Source: Artemisia argyi (Eukaryota; Streptophyta; Magnoliopsida; Asterales; Asteraceae). From it: DNA of 64,000 bases. Where the stretch lies: contig CM060691.1 of assembly GCA_030686995.1 (NCBI GenBank), forward strand, positions 91,075,055 to 91,139,054. Direction: 5' to 3'. A model generated the notes under the pieces. The model ran no database searches. It was not told where the DNA came from and saw nothing but the letters and a program-made list of their open reading frames with translations. The translations under genes and the position numbers were made by a program. Below are positions 57,087-64,000 of this stretch, piece after piece; the stretch's first letter is position 1; the number at the start of each line of letters is the position of its first letter.

Positions 57087-58329
57087 TGTGAAAAACTAGA
57101 AGGGGGAGTTGAATAGTTTTACGTCAGTTTTTTTTGTTCCAAAACTTTGTTTTCAAAATCTTCAATACAAGATTTATTGTAAAAATCTACTTAATCTAAA
57201 TGATCAATTTTACTAGTATATGTGTATGTATATATTGTATCTTTTTAGGTTATTTATAAAAACTTTATTTTGTGAATGAACCTTTTGTTTGAACTTTGTG
57301 TGAAATCAATTTTAGCACAATACTCCACTCCTCGAGTCTCCTACTCGAGAGTTTTCTTCACTAACACAACGAGCTCCCTTTTGGCGGAGAAACCTTAAAC
57401 AACTTTTGCTTACACCGATTAACGACACTAAGCTAAATGTCGAGTTCTAATAGTAGCTAGAACCAATCTCACACCACAACACACCTTCTTCACAACTTAT
57501 ACACAACACTACTACTACACTACTTCTCACACCTTCACTACTTCCTCTTCACAACACAACTATTTCTTCACTACTTCTATTCACAACTACTAACCCACCT
57601 AGATCTATCAATTATACACCTTCTACAACTTTACAAATAATTTACACAACACCTAACAATATACACAACACTTCAATACTTCTAACAAGATGTTGGAGAA
57701 GTATTCTTCTCTTGCACTTTGAATGAGGATGGATTGTTTCACTTGAAAACAAGAACTAATATGTTTATGATCAAAGGTTTTAGGAAGATGATTTGAGAGA
57801 ATTAGAACATAAAGTTTTAGTGCAAAAGGTGAGGGAGAAATTCAGATTTGAAACAGTATTTATAGGCAAAGAAATCTGACGCAGGAGTGTATGCCGGCCC
57901 CCTTAATTGTGTGTCGGCCCCCTTAGAATTAAGGGGGCCGCCCATTGAAACGGCCAGATTTTGTCTTTTCTGAGGAAAGTTTATTTGGTGAAAATTTAAC
58001 TGAATTTGGTTAAAAATTTGAATTCATTTAATTATCATGAAATAAACATTTTCCTTTAATTACCTAAAATATTTTTCCTAAATATATAAAATGTTTATAC
58101 CATTTTATATAATTTGTAATTAGTAAATAAACCTTCATTTGATCATAAAATGTATTAGGCACTTGTTTATTCATACCTTAAGTGAATTAGTTGGATATAA
58201 TGATATTTTGTTACTAAACACTTATTTACGTAATGATTTTACGTTTAATGATTTTATATTTTGTGATAGTCAAAACATAGGGATATCAAAAAATATTAAT
58301 AATGTTTTTACGCATTATTTATATCAACA
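57087..58329 (-). repeat. Sire-2 5' LTR (1243 bp)
   Basis: Matches 50416-51791 except for a roughly 150-bp deletion near 57320 (loses the 'gtagccgaaccac' block) and a short CT-repeat gain near 57510. TATA near 57857-57865, palindromic module 57893-57956. Confidence 0.87.
57893..57956 (-). promoter_or_regulatory. Sire-2 LTR palindromic module (5' LTR)
   Basis: Same two GGCCCCCTTAA units facing TTAAGGGGGCCGCCC as in the 3' LTR, with one substitution (TTAGAATTAA). About 30 bases upstream of TATA in element sense. Confidence 0.7.
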
Positions 58330-58339
58330 TTATTTAACT

Positions 58340-58582
58340 TTTAAAAATCTGAATTACAACGTAATACAACACATTCAATCAAGTTTGCTATGTAATCTGA
58401 ATTACATCACTGGACGTAATTGGTTGTAATCCAATTACATTACCTTGCAAACCAAACAAGCAATATAATGTAATCTGAATTACAATTACATCCATCCTGC
58501 CAACCAAACAGGATTGTAAAGTAATTCAGATTAAAATTACAACGAATTACACCGAATTCCAGCGAACCAAACGCCCCCTAAG
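58340..58582 (+). mobile_element. MITE-like element, right part
   Basis: Repeated GTAATCTGAATTAC-type and AACCAAAC words, ending GCGAACCAAACGCCCCCTAAG, a terminus common among plant MITEs. Left end near 49852; Sire-2 separates the halves. Confidence 0.45.
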
Positions 58583-58950
58583 TGTATTTTCCAATGTAAA
58601 AAACGATGAGTTTGAAGTTTTATACAAATATTTGTGTACATTTTATAATATCATTTTGTGCGTTCGAATTTACAGAATGATGCTATATTACATGTGATAT
58701 ATCAAACGTGATTGAATATCAAAAAATAATTCGTTTATTGTCTGCAATTTATATGAGTATATTGTATTGATTTAGAGGTTTAAAAAACATGTGTGATATA
58801 TTGTTAAAAAGCTAAGGATGTGTATTTTATGGTGAAAAAGGCGAATCTTTTGAAGTTCAATACAAATATTATGCCTATTTTACGACAACAATTGAGTGTT
58901 TGAACTTACCAATTAGTGTTATATTTGTGATATATCATACAAATTCTCTG
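58583..58950 (+). repeat. Diverged tandem duplication (~235 bp unit, 2 copies)
   Basis: Units start near 58583 and 58818. Both read GTGTATTTT, AATACAAATATT or ATACAAATATT, GTTYGAA-TTAC and GTGATATATCA. Origin unknown. Confidence 0.55.
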
Positions 58951-60312
58951 TACTGAAAAAACCAAAATAAAAGAAAGAAAAAATTAATAATTATTGAAGG
59001 TATATGAACGTGTCCATTTATTGAAAAGTAATAAATTTTCATCGAGATAGTATAATTTATGTCGTTTAACGATTAACGATTTTTTAAACATGATTTTTTT
59101 TAAAAGTTGGTGGAAGTGGCTTTCATTTAGAAAAGAGAGATTTATTTTATTTTATTTTATTTTTTACGGTGAGCAACTTGATTTATCTCTCAATATGCAC
59201 TTAATAATTAGTTCCTGACTGAATTCTTGTCAAATTAGGTAATTTATTTTGAAAAATATTACAAAAAAAGACAAGAAATAAAGTACATTTTACAAGTTGG
59301 ACAATTACAAATCAAAATTTATAATACGCGATAAAAAAAGTTCGGATGGTGATTGGTAGATAGGTTTTGCCAAAAAAGATAAATAAATAAAAATCGGTAG
59401 ATAGGTGATAGGAATGTTGTTTCAAGAAACAAATGTCATGGAGAAATGATAGGAGGATACGTAGAAATATAATGTACGAAGATATAGCAAAACTTTAATA
59501 GAGAAATGATATTTCCGTAATTGTGTATAGAAGAAGATATGTAGGAGGATATCGCAAAATTCTTTGCAATATTTTTTGACTAGATAAATAGTAGGCTCAC
59601 ACATTGTTCGAGTAACGATCTAAGGCTGTTGGAGTCATGTTTGGTGACAGTCTCTTTGTTTATGAGTTTGAGGTCTAGGTTGTGCTATTTTTTGTTTGGA
59701 TGTATCTTATTGGGGAGAGTTCTATAGCTTAGGTTTTCTCGCTTAAGTTTATTTATTTATTATTGTATTTTTTGTCACTCTAATTTTGTCTAGCTTTTTT
59801 ATTTGGTAAAAGATTATACATTAGTATAAGAGACCTATACAAAAATTACAATTTGAGTGATATCAAGGGAATATTACAAAATGATGCCAAGCACATAAAA
59901 ATAAAAGTAGTAAATTACACCATTGATCCTTAAACCGCGCCTGATTCGCGAATTTGGTCCTTTATTCTAAAAAAGTCGCACTTTTAACCCAATCTTTTTT
60001 GTTAATTGCGTGCTTGGTCCTTTTCTCCAAACAATCGTTAGCCTTTCTTGTTAGTTAACACTCTTGACTTATGGGTGATGGGTATTTTGGTAATTGCAAC
60101 TTATATCTCTTTTCTATACTTATTAATAACACATTACACATCTCATCCCCAATCACACCATTTTATCAATCTTGCTTATTCTTACACACTCTACTATCTC
60201 ATTTTCTCTTTCTATTTGAGTACTCTTTCTCTGTACTCTGAGTTAGTTCATCGCCATTGTTTCACCGACCTTTTTTGAACAAAACAATCGGCTTTTTTGA
60301 TCTGTTAACATA
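58951..60312. other. Intergenic region without a recognised gene
   Basis: AT-rich. 59920-60040 contains 'ttggtcctt' phrases often seen in degenerate transposon ends, and 60130-60310 is pyrimidine-rich like a plant 5' leader before an ATG at 60313. That ATG opens only about 38 codons and is not assigned. Confidence 0.4.
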
Positions 60313-60521
60313 ATGGGTCCAATCCTATGGAAGAAACGTGGAATATTAGTACCACAAACAGAAGATGAGTTGTATGATGAACTCGAACGGATGTATTGCA
60401 AGTATTTTGAAATTTTTTGTTTTAGCTAAAGTTAGTATGATTTGAACATTGCATGTTTTGCTGTTTTTTGTTTTAAAAAGTAATTACTAAGATTTTTTGT
60501 TTGTTGTTTTCAACTTATTCA

Positions 60522-60625
60522 CCAAACTGGTTTTCCATTCGTATTAACCATGGTGGAAGCTTTAGAAAGTTTCCAGGATGACAATATCTAGGAGGTAAAA
60601 CTGATTTATTCGATAGGGTGGATAT
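60522..60625 (+). pseudogene. PB1-like/MULE transposase N-terminal fragment, part 1
   Basis: Reads FSIRINHGGSFRKFPG, stop, QYLGGKTDLFDRVD: the GG.F...Y.GG.....VD pattern of the plant PB1-like domain found at the start of many Mutator-type transposase genes. One stop inside. Continues at 61092 after a MITE. Confidence 0.5.
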
Positions 60626-61091
60626 CTCTGTTGTAAAAATCGGTCCAGGGGGCCGATTAGTTGACGCATAATCGCTGATCGGTAACTAAGCGGCCAGATT
60701 TACCATAATCGGCTATTTAATCGGTTTGGTCAAAGATCACTTAAAAATCGGTCAACAAACAGATTAATCAGACAAAATCGCATAAAAATCGATCAACAAA
60801 ATTGCTTAAAACAAACCGATTAATCGGATAAAATCAGTCAAATATTGCTTAAAAATGGTCACCAAACCGAGTAATATCTATGTTTGACTTTGAACTTTGA
60901 AGAAATATGTATGATATTTATATTTGAACACTTGAAATATTTGAACTTTGATGCACTATGCTTATCTCATACATATAGTATTATATAATATCTAAAATTA
61001 CAATTTTGTATATAAAAAATCCAATTCGATTAATCCCCGATTAAGGTCCTACCCGACTGCCTCACTAGCGCCTAGCGATTTTTACAACCTT
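60626..61091. mobile_element. Mutator-type MITE (466 bp)
   Basis: Ends share GTTGTAAAAATCG in inverted orientation (left CTCTGTTGTAAAAATCGGTC; right complement AAGGTTGTAAAAATCGC). Flanked by an exact 9-bp duplication GGTGGATAT (60617-60625 and 61092-61100), the length typical of Mutator elements. Interior has many AATCGGTCA/ACCGATTAAT words. Confidence 0.8.
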
Positions 61092-61336
61092 GGTGGATAT
61101 AGATGTTTTTCAGTATATAAGCTAGAGAAGATGGTGTTATAGTTATGTTATACTGGTTTAGAGGAGCCTATGTATTATCATTATACGAGACCTATGACTG
61201 ACTTGAATGTTGGTTTGTTGGCTCTTGGTAATGATGAGGAATGGTTCAAATCTTCAAGAATCGACTATGAAAATACAACCCAATTTTCTAAAAATAACAC
61301 TTATGCCTTTTTCTTACATCTTATTCAACTCTGCAA
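61092..61336 (+). pseudogene. PB1-like/MULE transposase N-terminal fragment, part 2
   Basis: After the MITE and a one-base frame change: FSVYKLEKMVL, stop, LCYTGLEEPMYYHYTRPMTD, LNVGLLALGNDEEWFKSS. The D..S...L..M....GY....YY....P...L..GL..L..D pattern completes the PB1-like domain. It ends in an AAT microsatellite (61337-61396). Confidence 0.55.

Positions 61337-61396
<60 letters not shown>
61337..61396. repeat. (AAT)n microsatellite
   Basis: About 20 perfect AAT units. The Ile-run ORFs on both strands are artefacts. Confidence 0.95.
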
Positions 61397-61398
<2 letters not shown>

Positions 61399-61577
61399 GG
61401 TTTTGTATAACTATTTGGCGATTGACATTAGTTAACATAAGTTCGAAATCAAATGTAGCACAAAATAGATGTCTCCTCAAATTATTGAGGAGAAGAATAT
61501 GAAGAAGCAAGAGAAATTACCTTACACAAGATAGTTGAGACTGGGAAGAAACAAAGTTGCATATATTATGTTTTAAA

Positions 61578-61608
<31 letters not shown>

Positions 61609-61610
61609 GC
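61578..61610. repeat. (GAT)n microsatellite
   Basis: About ten GAT units. Confidence 0.9.
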
Positions 61611-61825
61611 GATTTAGGGTTTTATTCGGTTTGGGGTTTCATAATGAATCATAGCGTCGAAAAGTATGGGAGAAGTTTTGACTAATTAGTAAATACCTTA
61701 AATACATTTTCATTCTAATTTTTTGTTATAAAATGATCAAATAGACACTCTAAAATTCAGCACACTTTTTAATGAGGTAGAATAGTCTTTTTTAGACTTG
61801 ATTTATTAGAATATATAGATATAGA

Positions 61826-61864
61826 CTAGCAGGGTACCCACGCGTTGCAGCAGCGAGTACCCCG
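61826..61864 (-). mobile_element. Helitron 3' terminus (minus strand)
   Basis: On the minus strand: GGGTACTCGC, loop, GCGTGGGTACCC, then TG and CTAG followed by T. The hairpin-plus-CTAG pattern is that of a Helitron 3' end. The element would extend to the right and is interrupted by Cop-2 at 62013. Confidence 0.6.
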
Positions 61865-62012
61865 AAATAAAAATTTTCAATGGAATTAATAAAAATGTCA
61901 CGGGATGTCATTCCGACACCTAAATTTGCTTGGTCACAGCTTTGTGTATCGAGTCGAGTTTTATTGAGTCGAGTCTTGGTAACAGGTTCATGTCTAGGTT
62001 AAGATGGAGGGT

Positions 62013-62359
62013 TGTTGTAGGACCGTAGAACAACCTAAATCACTAATGAATCTTGCCTAAACCTAGAGAGAGAAAGTAAGTAGAGAGAGAGAGTGGATGG
62101 GAACTCTAGTGTGTGGAATAATAACCTTGATATTACTAATGAATCACTAAGAGAACCAACCTCTCAAATGAGGTTTACAAGAGTATTTATACTCAAAGTC
62201 TAGGGCTTCATCTGTCTTATACATTATTACACTAATGGCCCTTAGACTTTTACAAAACATGAATACTAAGCCTAAACTTCATCATAATGATATTCTAAAG
62301 CAACCTATAACAATGCGTTAATGACCGACACTTTTTATAAATAAAATACGATGCTAACA
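62013..62359 (-). repeat. Cop-2 3' LTR (347 bp)
   Basis: Element sense starts TGTTAGCATCG and ends GGTCCTACAACA. Homologous to the Cop-1 LTR (same GGTCC..CAACA end, AG/CT-rich repeat, TATA). TATAAATA is on the minus strand at 62184-62191. Confidence 0.8.
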
Positions 62360-62372
62360 ATCTCCCCCTAAG
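62360..62372 (-). other. Cop-2 polypurine tract
   Basis: Element sense CTTAGGGGGAGAT, the same tract as in Cop-1, abuts the LTR start. Confidence 0.75.
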
Positions 62373-64000
62373 TGTTGGTCATTGAAGGTTGCGCGACGTC
62401 ATCATCTTTGTCTTCATACTTTAACATTCATAGCTCTTGACGTCTTTAAGAATCATTAGATGAGTCATAGTACTTTGCTCATTGTTCTTTGTTCATCGAT
62501 GTTGATATGATCCAATGATGTCATCTGCCTTTTGTCACTTCTGTGTTTGTGGTGGTTGTCTGCCATTCCAACATGCTCATACATCTTAAGTCTTTGTGAT
62601 ACATGCATTTGTTGTTCCCGTTCTTTTACTTTGATCTTTGTCACTTTACTCTGTAGATTCTTCTTTTTGGCGAAGAATCTTTCTTTGACTGTTGCTATCC
62701 TTTGATCTTTGTGAGAACTTTCCTTTGACTTTGTTGATGCATGTATGAGCATGTGGAATCTTTCGCCATGGAGATGATGTATATCTGCAGGTAAACAGTT
62801 AGCAATAAACAACCGGTACTTACAGATAAGGAATTAGAGATCGTCAACAGCATAGTGTGAAGACTCCTTCTAACCCTTACCATGGCCGTTCCCATATCAG
62901 ATACTCCCGAAAGAGCTTACGAGACCTACTAAGTAGCTCAATGACTGGGTGAGTCGCTGGGGATCACTCCACGACTGTAGACCGTTAGAAACCACCGCAA
63001 ACACTAAGCGTAACTCACGAGGAGTTACCGAAGTGACCTGCTGTCAGGGCTGCTTGATGTTGACCCTGGCAGGAATTTCCGTTCAATCATTGAGAAACTA
63101 CATAAGTAAATTCTCTCATAAATGTTCTCGACAGATTGCTAAGATCTGCGAAGGACTCTTAGGTTTACATCTGGTGTCCTTAATGATGAACAACCAGTGT
63201 AGAGATATCATGTGTTCCTATGAGATCTTTTGATGAATCTCGGGGCTCTAGACTCGATAAGTGCACATTTGGTTTCCTATGCGGAGATTAGGGAGAGGTC
63301 TCCTGCTTCAATATCAACCATCTCTAATAGACAGGTCGATAGATTATGCTGGTTCCCCGTGAGAATGAAACAAGATCTTTTAAGAGAACTTGAGTGGTTA
63401 AGAAGGTTTAGTGCATTGCGTCACTGGGTCCATGACGACTTTATCTTCAATACCGGTGTTGCCTTAGCAACAACCAGTAGCATATGAATTGAACCCGGTG
63501 TCTGCCCTAAGGTTGAACATATGGAGGGCTATTTCTTTTCACCCTTTTTCATAACTTTTCTTTTTAATTCTTCAACCCCTTCTTCCTCCTTTCTCATTTT
63601 CTCCTCTTTTTCAATCATACCTAAGGACTTCTAATTCTAATCTATTGGAATTGTCCTTGGGTAGATCCCTCCGGCTCTGGCGGATCATAGGACGGTTTTC
63701 CCTAACCTTAGTCACCATGTAACTCCATGAATCCTATAATTGCCATGGAACCTTTGATTGAAAATCTCTCAAAGTGTTTATGAATATAAACACATTTTTG
63801 TTGACACTTTGAGAGTTTTTGTTTCTTTTGAAAGACTCCCCATTCACATGTGCTCATGAATTTTTAAGAAATTTGCACATGCGTGAGGAGTTTGCACTTT
63901 TTGAATTGATCCACTTTCATTGAACATGACCGATTCGAGACACGCTTACATCACTAGTTATACTAGCTTGAAATTATTACCCGTCCTGGTCAAGTCCAAA
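62373..64000 (-). other. Cop-2 3' internal region
   Basis: Non-coding as far as I can see. It aligns with Cop-1 43693-44526 (distal part, including the GTAAGTACCGG...CTGCAG stretch at 62785-62824) and with the inverted-repeat arm. Short open frames here are not conserved as protein with Cop-1. Confidence 0.65.

Larger units (their letters stand above)
50416..58329 (-). mobile_element. Sire-2: Sirevirus-like Ty1/copia element lacking most of pol
   Basis: In element sense: 5' LTR 58329-57087, PBS 57084-57073, gag remnant 57045-56124, a pol end near 55700-55567, accessory ORF-a 54259-53613, accessory ORF-b 52921-52315, multiple PPTs 51957-51792, 3' LTR 51791-50416. Target duplication: GTATT on the left (50411-50415) and TTATT on the right (58330-58334), 4 of 5 matching. 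LTR end CCCTTCTAGTTTTTCACA is shared with Sire-1. Most of pol is missing, so the element is non-autonomous or an internally deleted derivative, yet both accessory genes and their promoters are recognisable. Confidence 0.88.
62013..64000 (-). mobile_element. Cop-2: Ty1/copia element of the Cop-1 family, 3' half
   Basis: 3' LTR (62013-62359), PPT (62360-62372) and 3' internal region to the window edge. 63255-64000 matches the Cop-1 inverted-repeat arm, here in the normal relation to the LTR. The rest of the element lies beyond the window. Confidence 0.8.

Noticed and set aside
61170..61502. 110-codon ORF with a poly-Ile run
   Set aside because: The second half is an AAT microsatellite; only the first part belongs to the PB1-like relic.
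63230..63487. 85-codon plus-strand ORF
   Set aside because: Antisense to Cop-2 and not preserved as an open frame in the two Cop-1 arms.

Overview
The window is plant nuclear DNA made almost entirely of nested transposable elements; I found no intact host gene, rRNA or tRNA. It is AT-rich, with 3.4-3.6 kb Athila-type LTRs, Sirevirus-type Ty1/copia elements, a plant hAT MITE, a Mutator-type MITE and Helitron ends. The long coiled-coil gag-like ORF at 38571-42143 resembles gag proteins I know mainly from Asteraceae Ty1/copia elements, so a composite such as lettuce, chicory, daisy or wormwood is my best guess (inference).

Layout. I use working names. (1) Sire-1 (+ strand, <1 to 47477) is a Sirevirus-like copia element whose 5' LTR lies outside the window. 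It holds a decayed pol (1-1895), two accessory genes downstream of pol (ORF1 2759-3811; ORF2 starting at 4773) and a 3' LTR (45548-47477). (2) Ath-1 (- strand, 4894-33729; TSD TGATG) is an Athila-lineage Ty3/gypsy element that landed inside Sire-1 ORF2. (3) Ath-2 (+ strand, 11941-26183) is a younger Athila element that landed inside Ath-1 pol. (4) Cop-1 (+ strand, 34608-44857; TSD AAACC) is a second copia element in Sire-1 ORF2. It is grossly rearranged: its LTR plus 2.1 kb of downstream Sire-1 sequence is duplicated on its left side, and a 1.39 kb inverted repeat flanks its gag-like ORF. (5) 47478-50415 holds a LINE relic, a Helitron 3' end and a long AAT microsatellite. (6) Sire-2 (- strand, 50416-58329) is a second Sirevirus-like element with gag remnants, almost no pol and two accessory ORFs. 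(7) 58330-61825 holds MITE remnants and a broken MULE/PB1-like pseudogene split by a Mutator-type MITE. (8) A second Helitron end at 61826 is followed by Cop-2 (- strand, 62013 to beyond 64000), a relative of Cop-1.

Most interesting. In both Sirevirus-like elements, the accessory ORFs between pol and the 3' LTR are each preceded by a GC-rich palindromic block; for three of the four a TATA box and a short leader are also clear. The block matches the one upstream of the TATA box in that element's own LTR. The two elements use different palindromes (GGCGGAACCC type in Sire-1, GGCGGCCCCCTTAA type in Sire-2), yet within each element the copies agree. This looks like a multi-promoter retroelement whose accessory genes carry LTR-like promoter modules. 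Three of the accessory proteins share a Cys-rich or zinc-knuckle-like motif followed by a similar helical tail. The second notable structure is Cop-1: transcription from its left LTR would give a long hairpin RNA with the gag ORF in the loop, resembling known inverted transposon derivatives that silence relatives in trans.
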